From Siphonodentalium dalli (taxonomy: Eukaryota; Mollusca; Scaphopoda; Gadilida; Siphonodentaliidae), in NCBI GenBank assembly GCA_032622095.1, contig CP136066.1, forward strand, positions 107,967,319 through 108,031,318: a stretch of DNA of 64,000 nt. The letters run 5' to 3'. Both the position numbers and the translations under genes were made by a program. The notes under the pieces were generated by a model that saw only the letters and a program-made list of their open reading frames with translations, was not told where the DNA came from and made no database searches. Positions 44,163 to 56,845 of the stretch are shown piece by piece. Position 1 is the first letter of the stretch. Every line of letters starts with the position of its first letter.

Positions 44163-45240
44163 ATGGCGGCAAAAATAGGTCGAATAGATAATTTTGACAG
44201 TACTGTAGAGCCATGGATCGCATACTCAAAATGTTTAGATCTGTACTTCACGTGCAATGATGACAAAGATGACAAAAAGGTCCCCGTGCACCTCAGTCTG
44301 ATGGGAGGGACCACGTATGGGTTACTGCGGGGATTGACAGCTCCCAAGAAACCGTCCGAATGTACCTATATTGAACTGACCAAGTACTGTACTTGAAAGA
44401 TCATTTTAACCCTCAGCCACTGGTTGTAGCCAAGCGTTTTCGATTCCATAAGCGTGATCAGAAGCCAGATGAATCTATAAGAGATTACCTGGTCAGCCTG
44501 CATCAACTGTCAGAGAATTGTGTATGGACTGCCTTAGATGAAGCTCTACGAGACCGATTGGTATGCGGCTTGAATACTGAAACAATCCAGAAAAGACTTT
44601 GACTGAAAGTCTTCTCACATTCAAAAAGGCTGTTGAAATTTCCACAGTGATGGAAGCTGTGGCTCAAGATGCCATAGAATTGCGAGCACACACCCCAGGG
44701 CCGGTGTTAACAACAAAAATATTAATGCGATTGTTGAGCCACCACTTGATGATGTGAATGTCAACAAACTGTCGGGTCCGAGAAAACAACAATGGAAGCC
44801 CCGCCCACCTCGGTTTTCTTCAACTGCGAGACAACAGAATCTTAAAAACTATTTTCGATGTTTTGGTGACCATGACCATTTCAAGGACAAACTTTGTTTT
44901 CAATGTAACGCATATGGACACCATCAAAGAACTCATGTATCGTCGACAAAACATACAAACTCGGGAGAGAAAATGACACCCCTGGGAGTGGCACACACGG
45001 TGGTGGAATACAATGATCAATCAAAGGATCTGAAACTCTATGTCGTACATGATAAAAGGGCCAAAATTGTTTGGACGCGAGTGGTTTCGTGCAATCCAGT
45101 TAGATTGGAAATCAATTAAAGCTGTCGATTGGTCATAGTGAATCGAAGCCAGCTGGTTTGGTTGATGTTCTCAGGAGACGTGCAGCATTATTCGGAGACG
45201 ACTTAGGAAGAGTACGAGAGTGCTCTGAGAGTGATCTTGG
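44163..45240 (+). pseudogene. Ty3/gypsy-type retrotransposon gag and protease/RT-junction remnant
   Basis: An N-terminal gag-like frame starts MAAKIGRIDNF at 44163 and contains FDSTVEPWIAYS. A frameshift near 44393 leads to a second piece with DYLVSLHQLSENC and LRDRLVCGL, typical of the capsid-like region of invertebrate gypsy gags. Further frames give a zinc-knuckle area at ~44853-44940 (FRCFGDHDHFKDKLCFQC, first knuckle partly lost). Past ~45000, KDLKLYVVH and LDWKSIK resemble the end of the protease region before RT. The protease active-site D-S/T-G is absent and RT is missing, so a large internal deletion and several frameshifts have killed it. Gag normally builds the cytoplasmic particle. 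Described only as a relic. Confidence 0.75.
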
Positions 45241-45401
45241 GCATATCTGAAGGATGATTCTCATTTTTTAACCAACGAGAATTTTATACTTTCAGTAGCT
45301 ATTAATATTAACCAGAGTCACTTAAGCTAGAAAACAAAATTCATTTAATTCATGAACTCAATTTATATTTATACACAAAAGAAAAGACACAATGAACCAA
45401 C

Positions 45402-46473
45402 TAGTGATGTTCCGATAATGAAAAAGCTTATCGGACCGATTTCCGATAACTGGAGGCACAATCGGCCGATTTCCGATTCCGATGTTTATATATATTGTGC
45501 GTTTGTTCCTATAATGGACTTATATACACCCAATGCACTCCATATCCCGCATAGTTTCAAAGCCAAATACATCAAAGAAATATATACACACTGTCGTGAC
45601 AGTATTTCTGCCGACGTCGGTTGTGTGCTTCCTTTGATGTATACCGGTAGTTGTTTTGACAAAGAGATCAAAGGTGCCGACTCAGAGTAACGTTATGACC
45701 ATGTGTGGAACACTTGCATGCGGAGTAAAAGTCTTGATTGAATACTTGTAAGTTGCAACAATGTATGGAATGGCGATGATTATTAACTAAATTTTGATTG
45801 ATGGATAATAATTGCTGTCATATTTGTCTGAGATTTCCCAAGTTCCCATTGGTCACACCTTTTATCTTTTAACAACTCGGAAGCTTTTATAGTTCCGCCT
45901 GCTCAATTTTTGTTTCGCAAGTTCAACGTGGAGCTAAGCGTATTTCATAGCATACGTTGTACAGACGAAAAAGCTAATTATGCCCCTACTAACGTTGATC
46001 GTTATTGAAGACAGTTCTGTATTAATTCATTCAGTGTGTGCTTCAAGTTATTGACATAGCATGTGACGTCACATGACATGTGCTCTAGATGAAGCCTCAC
46101 TGTAATCAGGTCAGCTTTTTAATTAAAGCTTTCTTTGAATCTATTTCGTGTCAACGCGATTGAACCAATAACTTCATATTACACGGGATGTCGGGCATGT
46201 GTATTGCCATTCTTATAATATATCATCATATCAGACTGCTCTGATGATGCCAATGGCTTCTTTTTAGGCTGTTACAACTGCGTTTTACATTCAATACTAC
46301 AGTTGTATTGCGTATGTTTATTAAAGCGTGCACATTGCGCTTAGATACTAGAACGTTTTTATTTATTTTGACAATCGGTAAAAGCCGATGTTCAACTGCG
46401 AGGTATGATTAATTTCCGATGGGCTATTATCGGCCGATGGCCGATTCCAATTCCGATTATCGGAACATCACTA
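45402..46473. mobile_element. Non-autonomous hAT element, 1,072 bp
   Basis: Perfect 8-bp duplication GAACCAAC at 45394-45401 and 46474-46481. Ends are TAGTGATGTTCCGATAAT and ATTATCGGAACATCACTA, with subterminal ATCGGCCGATTTCCGAT-like words on both sides. The interior frame of 112 codons overlapping the left end is not a transposase. Confidence 0.93.
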
Positions 46474-46739
46474 GAACCAACATATTTATTTCAACTTACA
46501 AGATAACATTGTTTTTAACAGAATTAAACAAACACACAAAATGATAACAGATTAATATATTATCATAATAATGCATAATATAATCTAATAATGTATAATA
46601 TGCCCCACTGTATGACTGAGATGAAAAAGATAGAATGAACAGTCCTGCAACATTTTTCATTATTTCTTATTTCTAGGTTTGTAGTTAAACACTCTCAAAA
46701 TTATGTTGTGTTCTATTTGTTTCCAATTGATATACCGGT

Positions 46740-47087
46740 ATATGTTAGGGCCCTAGTAATTAGAACTAATCTCTACGTTAATTATTCATTTGGTATTATG
46801 AGATCCCACCTGATAACCAGGTTGATTTGATCAAATTGTCACTGTTCCTATACTGTATTGTGTAATTTCGCTTTAATTTGATTGAAATACTAAAGTCTGA
46901 AGGCTGAATGGTAACAAACCTGAACTATTTGAAGTTTTGACAGATGAAAGCTAGATAGAACCAAACATACTTTACAGTATGATTCCAACTGTTAAACTTA
47001 AATCTTTTTGTAAACTTAAATGTCTTATGTCAATATATATAAATACATAAATGATGTGTATCTTGTTATAATATGAATTGGGACCTG

Positions 47088-47110
<23 letters not shown>
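46740..47110 (-). repeat. Dispersed repeat matching element B, inverted copy
   Basis: The complement of this stretch aligns with 56925-57260 (GGTGGGATCTCATAATACCA, AACTTCAAATAGTT, CATACTGTAAAGTATGTTTG), ending in an A tract (47091-47119) that matches the T tract of element B. Confidence 0.8.
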
Positions 47111-47119
<9 letters not shown>

Positions 47120-48605
47120 TTTAATATTTTGTTTTTTGCCTTCAATTTGTTTGGGCGCCCAAACTCAATGTCCCCAAACCCGGTATACCGGAGTCGAAAA
47201 CGGGCTGGGTCAGGCCCTGAGGCCAGTGGTCTCGCTTCAAGGCGAACATCCAATATGGCTCCAAAATGTTCTTACCATGGGTAGAATCACCATTGTATAT
47301 TTAAGTAAAGTGAGCCAAGTGTCAGGTTACAATGTTTTCACTTCTTTGCAGTCGGTGATCGATATTTCAATTGATAAACTATTTAATGAAAATTGGTTGT
47401 CGTCAAAGCTTGTATATCAGGCTGCCCTAGGCCCCAATCAAACCAATCGCCTGACTCGTAGTAACCCAAACTGTTATAGCCATACTGTACATACATGGAT
47501 GTAAAGAATGCAACACTATATTTATATCAACAGACAACACACCAATCTGATGTGTGTTTATATATGGGATAACGAATATAATCTCCCTCCTACTGAGTGT
47601 TAGTAACTATTGTACTGATGATACAATGAGTTAAAGGATATGTAATCGCGATAGACAAGGCAGAATTTTCTAAATACCTTGAAGTCGCTGTAATGTTTTA
47701 TTACATTTGCCATGGGTCTAATACAAGACCTCACGTTCATACATACTGGCGGGCGTAAATTCGCAGATATTGATCGTTAAAACAATGGTACAGATCGCTC
47801 AGTCAAAAGAAATGTCAATTGTTAGCTGATAACAAGGACTATCTTTCGGATTTATTCATGTAAATTATTACAAAGGAGACATTGCTGTCCTGTACAACTT
47901 TCAGCGAACTAACATAGCAGGTATGATTTGACAGTACTTATATACATTATTCACATAGCTAAAGAACGTATTAAATAAGCGAAGCGAGTCGACTGAAACA
48001 CGTGTAGCACGAAAATAGGAGACTTTGTATACCTTACCACGGTGCGTCCCCAATCGTAAGTTATAACGCTGTATATGTTGCACAGAAATGCAATATTTGG
48101 TGTCGCCACAAGTAAGCTATGTGCGTCTTTAGTCATCGTCAAGATGTCCTTCTTATTGCTAATTTTTTAGAAGGAACCGACTTGATGAGAAAATGAAAAC
48201 ACGAAACGAATTACGTATACAAACCAAACGAAAAAACTTCCGTGCCGATGTGAGAAATATTAATAACAAGCGGGTTCGGACGACAAATAAATTGCAAGTT
48301 TGTTATCAACAATAAATATTGAGTCGATAAACCCGCAATTTCATGAAAGATACTCCCTTAGATAACTATGTCCTGTCGATTCGAGGAGGAAGAAAAAACT
48401 GACTTGATAATTAAAGAATGTGGGATTTACCTGGGTGTATTCATGCGTGACTAATCTGAGCACGGTCGGTGTGAGCGGAGAAGGACGGCAATAAAATTTT
48501 AACCCTCCTGATTGACACAAGGCCGGAGATCTAATCCATATAGTTCAGTTGAAGGGCTTTCCTTGGCGGAAAAACTGGTTACCCATAGTAAGTTTAGTAA
48601 AACAA
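47120..48605. other. No recognisable gene
   Basis: Frames up to 143 codons start in the A tract and lack motifs. Nothing else repeated was noticed. Confidence 0.45.
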
Positions 48606-48609
48606 AGGT

Positions 48610-48890
48610 TATGCATGCACAGAGTGTAGTTATACTCAAACCTGATTGAGCCGATCCTTGTCATGTACCGTACGGGAAAGTTTGGGAAATTCCAAGGGGA
48701 TTTACAACTACTAGTACATGCTGCGGTCACATGTTACATGGTAGACATGTCAGTGTTAACGTTCCGTTATTTATTGGATTCTAAGGATAAATGACAAGTA
48801 GGTGATCGAGTGCATGGTTTCACAATTATAGTATTCAGTTGATAAATACATGTGCGTTGGTCATAATTGTTACTTTTATAGAAATCATAC
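48610..48890 (+). repeat. Second copy of the 12-kb insertion family
   Basis: Aligns with 12390-12700 (GACATGTCAGTGTTWACGTT, AAGGATAAATGACA, TTGATAAATACATRTGCGTT, TAATTGTTACTTTTATAG). Diverged and without the terminal hairpins of the first copy. Confidence 0.8.
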
Positions 48891-49522
48891 TTCATACTCG
48901 CATCGTAGCGTTTAGAACTCTTAGCCATGCTACTAAGTTCCAATGGAGCTATAGTCACCACAGGGTTATAAAGTTACTCGGCTGTGGTTGTACCTGGACC
49001 AGTGCATCTATAACCGATAGGTTCCTGCACTGAAATATCTACAGATACAGATCTATAGTATACAGAGAATGGCTAAGAAATTTCGGCTCTTCCCAGATAG
49101 CATGACTACGTTGGGCCAACGTTGGCATAATGTCGGCACGGTTGGCATTAGGTTTGGTTGGATTGACGTTGTTGGCCCTTGGTTGGCCCAACGTATTTCT
49201 CCCAACCGTTGGAAATATAACGTTGGCCCAACATTGTGCCAACGCGAACATGCCAACGGAATTATCTGCAGTAAATTGGTTGGGTTGGCGTGGTTGGCCC
49301 AACGTATTTCTCCCAACCGTTGGAAATATAACGTTGGCCCAACATTGTGCCAACACGAACATGCCAGCTGAATTATTTGCAGTAAATTGGTTGGGTTGGC
49401 GTGGTTGGTTCTCAACGATATGCTTTTTGTTCCGTAAACACACGTACAAACATTGCTGACACAATATATGCTACGATATGTCATAAAATACGTTGTATGG
49501 TGTCAGTTGGTATATCGTTGGC

Positions 49523-52500
49523 TAGTGCTGGGCGGTATTTAAGCATAAAAATACCGCGGTAATCCTAAAATAATACCGCAGTATACGGTATTACCGATTA
49601 TTTAAACTAATCCCTTAAAACCCCCGTTTAGTAGCATTCGTTTGGTGCACAGATCGACTGTTTATGGAGGAAAATCTAATCGCTACAGATTACATAAAAT
49701 AAGGAAATGTACGCTCCGTTTTATTAAATTATGGATTGCAATCAATGAATGTATCATTATCTGCAAGCATGGATTCATGAGCTGATCTTAAATACAGGTA
49801 ATAATTGCGATTTATGCAACTTAATGCAAGCGTCATTCAGCGAAGCCGGATACACCCAAGAGCTTTGAAACAATCCCCCACTGACAGTGCCGACTTGCAG
49901 AGCACGTGCTGTGATGTTGATATTGGAATGTTCCGCCGGGTGTGAATAACTTAAGAATAAGTACAATGCTTTTATTAAATGCCGGGAAATAAAGTGTATT
50001 ACTTCCAAAGTATTTAACTTCTAGAACTATTATTGACTTCCCGTTGAATTATTATAATCATACTTTTAAATCCCGGTTTATGAATGTGATCAATTATTCC
50101 CACTCGATAACACCCTTGAAATAATGAGCTGCCCCATAAATTCGGTCGATAAAAAATAGCGCAGAATGATGCAATCATACCTTGCAATATAATGTTGGGC
50201 TGGGTTTTGTCCCAGGTAGCGAAGGAATACATTTTGTTTGGAAATGACATGGGGAAAGAAGTGACATGAGTGAAGATTGAACAGTTATTAGCTCAACTTT
50301 ACTTTGTAAAGTTTGAGCTATTGCCATGGCTTGGTATCCGTCGTCCGTGTGTGCGTGTGTGTGTGCGTGATGCGTCAACAATTTCCTTTAGCACGGGCTA
50401 CAGTTCGTACCTTTGGTCCGATTATTATGAAATTTGTCATGGATGTTAACATTGTCATGTAGATGGGAACGAGTCATTTTGGGGTCATTCGGAAAAAAAA
50501 CATGGCCGCCAGTGGCCATCTTGGATTTCAAAATTCAATCCATTAGCACGGGTTACAGGCCGTACTGTTAGTCTTATTGTCATGAAATTTGTAATGGATG
50601 TTAATATTGACATGCAGATGGGAACGAGTAATTTTGGGGTCATTTGGCCAAAAAACATGGCCGCCAGCAGCCATCTTAGATTTTACTCTTTGCATGACTA
50701 AATCCTTTAGCACGGGCTACAGGTCGTACCTTTAGTCTGATCATCATGAAATTTGTAATGGCTGTTGAAATTAGAATGTAGATGGGAACGAGTCATTTTG
50801 GGGTCATTCGGACAAAAAACATGGCCACCAGCAGCCATCTTTGATTTCAAAATTTAATCCATTAGCACAGGCCACAGGTCGTACTGTTCGTCTGATCATC
50901 ATTAAATTTGTCATGGATGTTAATATTGACATGTAGATGGGAACGAGTCTTTTTTGGGTCATTCGGGCAAAAAACATGGCCGCCAGCAGCCATCTTGGAT
51001 TTTACTCTTTGTATGACTAAATCCTTTAGCACGGGCTACAGGTCGTACCTTTAGTCTGATCATCATGAAATTTGTAATGGCTGTTGAAATTAGAATGTAG
51101 ATGGGAACGAGTCATTTTGGGATCATTCGGACAAAAAACATGGCCACCAGCAGCCATCTTTGATTTCAAAATTTAATCCATTAGCACAGGCCACAGGTCG
51201 TACTGTTCGTCTGATCATCATTAAATTTGTCATGGATGTTAATATTGACATGTAGATGGGAACGAGTCTTTTTTGGGTCATTCGGGCAAAAAACATGGCC
51301 GCCAGCAGCCATCTTGGATTTTACTCTTTGTATGACTAAATCCTTTAGCACGGGCTACAGGTCGTACCTTTAGTCTGATCATCATGAAATTTGTAATGGC
51401 TGTTGAAATTAGAATGTAGATGGGAACGAGTCATTTTGGGGTCATTCGGACAAAAAACATGGCCACCAGCAGCCATCTTTGATTTCAAAATTTAATCCAT
51501 TAGCACAGGCCACAGGTCGTACTGTTCGTCTGATCATCATTAAATTTGTCATGGATGTTAATATTGACATGTAGATGGGAACGAGTAATTTTGGGGTCAT
51601 TCGGCCAAAAAACATGGCCGCCAGCAGCCATCTTGGATTTTACTCTTTGTATGACTAAATCATTTAGCACTGGCTACAGGTCGTACTTTTAGTCTGATCA
51701 CCATAAAATTTGTCATGGATGTTAACAATGACATGTAGATGGGGAACGAGTCATTTTGGGGTCATTTGTTCAAAAAACATGGCCGCCAGCAGCCATCTTA
51801 GATTTTACTCTTTGTATGACTAAATTCTTTAGCATGGGCTACAGGTCATACCTTTAGTCTGATCGTCATCAAATTTGTTATTGATGTTAACGATGACATG
51901 TAGATGGGATACAATCATTTTGGGGTCATTCGGCCGAAGACATGGCCGTCAGCAGCCATCTTGGATTTTACTTTTCTCTTCATGTCTATAAACTAGTATT
52001 AGACATTCAACTTTCCACATTCCTAATCGCTCCATTGACTGTAATACATTAAATTATTCCCTTTCCAAGTTGAGCTACAGTGTCATTGACACTTTCATTT
52101 CCAACTAAAAGATAATGCAACATGGGATGAATACACATAAAGGGCGTTGCATAAACTTGCACACGCCAATCATTGAAACGGACTAGTCATTTTAAAATTG
52201 TCGATGAGCACGTGCATGGGGTACACAACGTAAATCTTGAAATATATTCGCGCCAATTTCGCGGATGACTTGGTAAACAGAATCCGCAACACTAGTAGCT
52301 ACCTCAGCCCAATTTACAGCAACGCTGTCTCCTGACACAAACTCGCTACCTCTTAATTATGATTTCGATGAAATACAGTGTATAGAAACGAAGTAATTTC
52401 TTTGTATCCCGACAAAGGAAAACCACAATATACTCAGTAATGTGCCTGTATGACATGTAACCGCGATAATACCGTCTTCAAGGTTTACCGATTATGGAAA

Positions 52501-52575
52501 AGAATGACGGTAACGGTAACGGTATTGAAAATCTTACCGATTATAATCGGTATACCGAAATACCGCCCAGCACTA
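49523..52575. mobile_element. hAT element (middle level), ~1.24 kb without its insert
   Basis: Eight-base duplication TCGTTGGC at 49515-49522 and 52576-52583, made of the outer element's own motif. Ends are TAGTGCTGGGCGGTATTT and the complement, ..ATACCGCCCAGCACTA, with CGGTATACCG-type subterminal words. No transposase. It contains an inverted F1 element. Confidence 0.93.
50288..52105 (-). mobile_element. F1 composite element 3 (inner level), ~10 units, minus strand
   Basis: Begins with the F1 tail in reverse (TAGCTCAACTTTACTTTGTA, then GCCATGGCTTGG), continues with ~10 units, and ends with the reversed head (CCAAGTTGAGCTACAGTGTC). A two-unit block of 319 bp is repeated (marker GGCCACCAGCAGCC at ~50823, 51142, 51461). 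Together with elements 1 and 2 it defines both ends of F1. Confidence 0.9.
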
Positions 52576-53397
52576 TCGTTGGCCCAACGTAATGCCAACG
52601 TAGATGACGTAGAAAGCTCTGACGTCAAACTCTACGTGTGTGCACAACGGATCAGGCGTCTGCTTTTCATATTGCGCGCTTTGTTCTGGTTCTCGTTCAG
52701 TGTTGCTGTTGGTATTGAATTTAGCAAATAAAGGATTCAGTTTCTTCAATTTGGAATTCAAGGATTTGTTCGTTCTTTTGATGCCACCATCGGTCATCGG
52801 GTCGCGATCCGAGGTAGGTTTACGTTTGTGAGAAACTATATATACTCTTTTGTGTAAAATTAATTAATTATTTTCCCAATATTTTCTCGGAATCATAAAG
52901 TTTTGAATGTTAATGCACGGCGTGTATATAAGTTATGGCGGAGAATACTTATTGACATGCATAGTAGTTTCTCACAAACTTACATCAGATAGTGACATGG
53001 TGGCTGACGCTGTGACGGTGGTAACTGAATTATGAACAGATTATTGGATACCAAAAAAAAAATCCCCAACGTTATGCCAACCAATTTAGTTTGAGTTCCC
53101 AACGTTGTCCCTCCGTTGGGTCAACCTTATGCCAACCAAATGGTTTAGTTTCCAACGTTGGGCCAACGTTATGCCAACCATGTAATCTGGATATCAACGT
53201 TGGCCCAACGTTGGGCCAACACTCTGTATATGTCGTCCAACGTAGGCCCAACATGTTGGCCCAACGTTAACCCAATGAGCAAAATTACGTTGGCCCAAAA
53301 TTGGTTGCCATACGTTGGCCCAACCATTCAGATGTTGGTTATTGTGCCAACGTTGGCCCAACCATGTCACCATGTGGCATATGTCATGCTATCTGGG

Positions 53398-54265
53398 TTC
53401 TTGCTCCAGCAACGAATCGCAAACCTTACAGACATTTTGTTTCAAAGCCCCAAAAAAAAACCCCAGAATTTTTTTGTTTTTTGCTTTCATATATGCTTGT
53501 AGGTATCTCTGGCTCTGAAAAACATAAATATCTAAACAATCACATGATGATGAACTTTTCTAAACACCTTTGAGTTTGCTCATTATAAATTTATATAGTC
53601 GGACTAGTCCCCTAATTTGGCCTAAAAAAAATACATCGAGAATAGGTATATGCGAAATTAAACGGCACATTTTTTCGAAGTCAATAAATACTTACAATTA
53701 ATGACAGGAAAACTATATAATAATGGTTATAAACTGTAGGTATCGGTGAGTTTAGGCTGATATGAGCGCTGAGAACTGCATATTTTCTTGACAAAATTTC
53801 AGCAGAATATCATCCTCCCCGAAAATCCGGACATGTGTCATCTCGCGAGAACGGGTACAGACGCGGACAAAACTACTCCGATTTGATAGAGAAAGTTTTT
53901 CCCAATTTCGTGATATCAAGCACAGTAGTACAACTTATTTACAACTTACAAGGACCCGAATACAAATTCCATTTGCACTGCATTGTGTTAGCGATGTTCG
54001 TGATTATTCTGATAAAATTATTGTTATTGAACTTGTTGCAATTGCATTGAATTTGATCATGAGTCACATGATAGTGCAGTTACTGCAGTGCAGGAACCAA
54101 TTATGTGTTTTAACTTTTATGCCAAATTATGGGTGGAGGATGTTCTTTTAAAGTTTTATATTGAGGACTGTGGTGTTGTTGTTTTTGGAATAACACTGTC
54201 CTAATAGTTCCTCCGGCGCTCGCCGAAACTTTGGCAAAAGCTACAAAATTCGCCATTAGTCACGC
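53398..54265. other. No recognisable feature
   Basis: A 71-codon frame at 53835 ends in a hydrophobic stretch, but nothing supports it as a gene. Confidence 0.4.
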
Positions 54266-54269
54266 GACA

Positions 54270-54620
54270 TAATGTTTCTTGTTTCTAGCAATCGCCAGAA
54301 CATGCGAAATGTTGCATGTTTTGGCACGTGCTGAAAGCGACAAAATGTGCTACTGTCTGATGTCGCATGTTTTGTCGCTTTCGGCACTTCCAAAACATGT
54401 GACATGTCGCATGTTTTGGTGGGTGCCGAAAGCGACAAAATATAATGTCGCACATTTTGCCGCCTGCAATAATGGCGCACGCCGAAAGGGACACAATTTT
54501 TAAGTCCCAAAATTGTGCAGCATTAATTTATGGCTCACATTTTATCGCTTTCGGCACGCGTCTTTAGAATGCCAGTAATGGTGCACATTTTGTCGCTTTT
54601 GGCAAGCGCCAGAAGTGCCA
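54270..54620. repeat. Cluster of a ~18-bp motif in alternating orientation
   Basis: GTGCCGAAAGCGACAAAATG or its complement occurs six times with few changes, near 54328, 54370, 54425, 54480, 54540 and 54588. GTCGCATGTTTTG words lie between them. Resembles subterminal binding-site arrays of DNA transposons. Confidence 0.75.
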
Positions 54621-54957
54621 TTAGGAAGTGGGCGCATCCAGTTACATGTATGTCCTCAGGATCAGTGATTCCATCATAACGCATCATTGTGGAGTGCCCA
54701 AGCTTAATTAAGGAACAACTCGGGATCACTGAACATTGCACACGACCCGGTCTTCTAGTTGGTTCCAGTCCAGGATCGTCTTTTTAATAAAAAATTTAAT
54801 TGAATACAGCTAGTACGCCATGGTTCGAAAGCTCAATTAAGATTGAATTTTTACATTCTTCTTTTTCAACATTGTTTATTGAAAACGTGTGTACAGTTAA
54901 TTCACACATGAATTTTCTGCCAGTTATCTTTCTGTCTGTTTTTTTTTGGTGTCAGCA

Positions 54958-54983
54958 GGGGGGGGGGGGGGGGGGGGGGGGGG
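54958..54983. repeat. Poly-G run (26 bases)
   Basis: Uninterrupted G tract, followed by T- and C-rich simple sequence to ~55075. Confidence 0.95.
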
Positions 54984-55039
54984 CGTAAAAAAGTTGCGAG
55001 ACGTGGGGGTCTTTTTTTTACATTTCCATTTTTTTTTAC

Positions 55040-56615
55040 ACCCACCCACCCTTTCTCGCATTTTTTTTTCATAGAATTTTAGACACCCACCCCACTATTA
55101 AAACATCAAAGCTTTATGTGGTCCCCTCTGTAAAAACGACCAACCGCTCTATATTGGTCCCTTCTTTGAAAGACCAAATCAAATGTTACTTCCTGTTAAC
55201 AAACATGTGCAAAATTGAACTCTAAGCAATCAACAAAGGTAGAATATTATGTGATTATATTGGTAAATTTATAACCCAGCCTATTCATCTGTGTGAGTAC
55301 AGCTGGTGAGTAGATGAAAAATATGTTGAATCCCCTGGAATGACAACAACAAATAACTAGGGCCAGTGTTAGGGCCTACAGTAGAATAAAAAATTACACA
55401 AACTTAAATTTATCTTTTTTCAGACATCAACCAGCATCAACTAGTAGGCCTAGAGCCTATAGTAATACCAAAAAGGAAAATGTGCATATGAACCAGTGTA
55501 CGAATTAACTTTTATGTATGCCTGCATGACCACCGACCCGACCTCGCATTACGACTTAGAACTAGGCCTAAAATAATGCTTAACCCTTTGAGTTTGAACG
55601 TTGATGGTCAATTTAGTGCCAAATCCATATACACAGATGTATATTAATTACTGAGATTCATTTGGACAATCAGAGCTGAACTTCGGTCATGTACTGGATG
55701 GAGTTCATGTGCAATAAGAAATTCACACACATTCTGTACATGACCTTTATGTGTGCCTTCAAACTAGACCTCCTTGCATGCACATCATCTTATAAATATA
55801 CAATAATTAAGTAAATTACTTTTTATTCTTTGATAATTTTCAAATTAGCCTGAATTAGACATTAAGTGTCATTTACATACTAGTATATGCAGGTAATTAT
55901 GGGATATAATAATTACAAGTGAACAAAACTGTAATGTGTCCTGGTCCCTCTTCACATCTATTTAAATAATATTTTTATACTTTTCAGAAGACTATCCAAG
56001 GAAGGTTATATTTTTGTTTCTTTCAATAAATGTTATTAAAACTTTATTTCATGTCTACTTATTTACTTATTGATGGTTGTCAACAACACTGAAACAAATA
56101 ATTTGACAATTCAAATAATTATTTGACAAAAGTATATTTAAAAATCAATTTAGTATACAAACACTGATACAAATATTTAGTTCATACATTACACTCATGC
56201 ATCAACTAACTGTATGAGTAAAGTATAAGAATTATTGTAATATTCTGTCATGAGTTGTTAGCTGATATTGTCAGACTGCATTAAGTTCACCCTACCCTAG
56301 AGCTATCTGAGGTATTTTTTTTTATTGATCTACACCGTGAACTAGTCAATTTTCAATATAAAAACTGCCAAGCAAGCTGAAACAGACACAATAAAAAAAA
56401 ATTGCGCGCAAAAAAAATCAATGAAAATTTTGGGACCCACCCCCACAATATTCACTATTTTTCTATTTCATATCAACTTATGGGGGTAATTATAACAATA
56501 TTGAATGTATTAGTGCTTCTCATATTGCAACAAGCCACAACAAATAAACAAATATGTTTAAAACAGTTGAAAATATGTCAATGAAAAAAAAATGCAAAAA
56601 AGGTGGTCAAAAACT
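55040..56615. repeat. Possible inverted-end element around simple sequence
   Basis: ACCCTTTCTCGCATTTTTTT near 55048 pairs loosely with AAAAATGCAAAAAAGGTGG near 56588, and CCCACCCCCAC words occur at both sides. The interior is AT-rich with no frame. Weak because the ends are low complexity. Confidence 0.3.
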
Positions 56616-56845
56616 GTTTCCGGCCTCGGGGTTTCCAGGTATTGTCATAATTTCTTCAGAGAGGAATCTTAGGTCTAATGATCGGTTGGTCCAATAAACG
56701 CGGTTGTAGGTGTAGCATTTCTTTTGTTGTTTATGTGGATTTGCATACTAAGTACGGTGTTATCTGGTAGTCGGTAACTATGGTAATCATGGTCCGATAT
56801 CCGAGGTATGTTGTTGGAATTTGTTATCAGTGAGGTGTTGTTGGT

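Larger units (their letters stand above)
49092..53397. mobile_element. GTTGGCC-rich element (outer level of a three-level nest)
   Basis: Ends are inverted: CCCAGATAGCATGAC and GTCATGCTATCTGGG. The body, 49092-49514 plus 52584-53397, is packed with ACGTTGGCCCAACGT palindromes and includes a ~110-bp direct duplication (GTATTTCTCCCAACCGTTGG at ~49191 and ~49302). The 141- and 143-codon minus frames here are repeat shadows. The hAT at 49523-52575 interrupts it. Confidence 0.85.

Noticed and set aside
47073-47504. 143-codon frame beginning in an A tract
   Set aside because: Lysine run is the A tract itself; the remainder shows no domain.
49039-49484. 141- and 143-codon minus frames with internal repeats
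   Set aside because: Explained by the ~110-bp duplication and GTTGGCC words of the outer element; two frames overlap with equal quality.
53835-54050. Small membrane protein (71 codons with hydrophobic C-terminus)
   Set aside because: AT-rich DNA often gives such tails; no start context, neighbour or homologue recognised.
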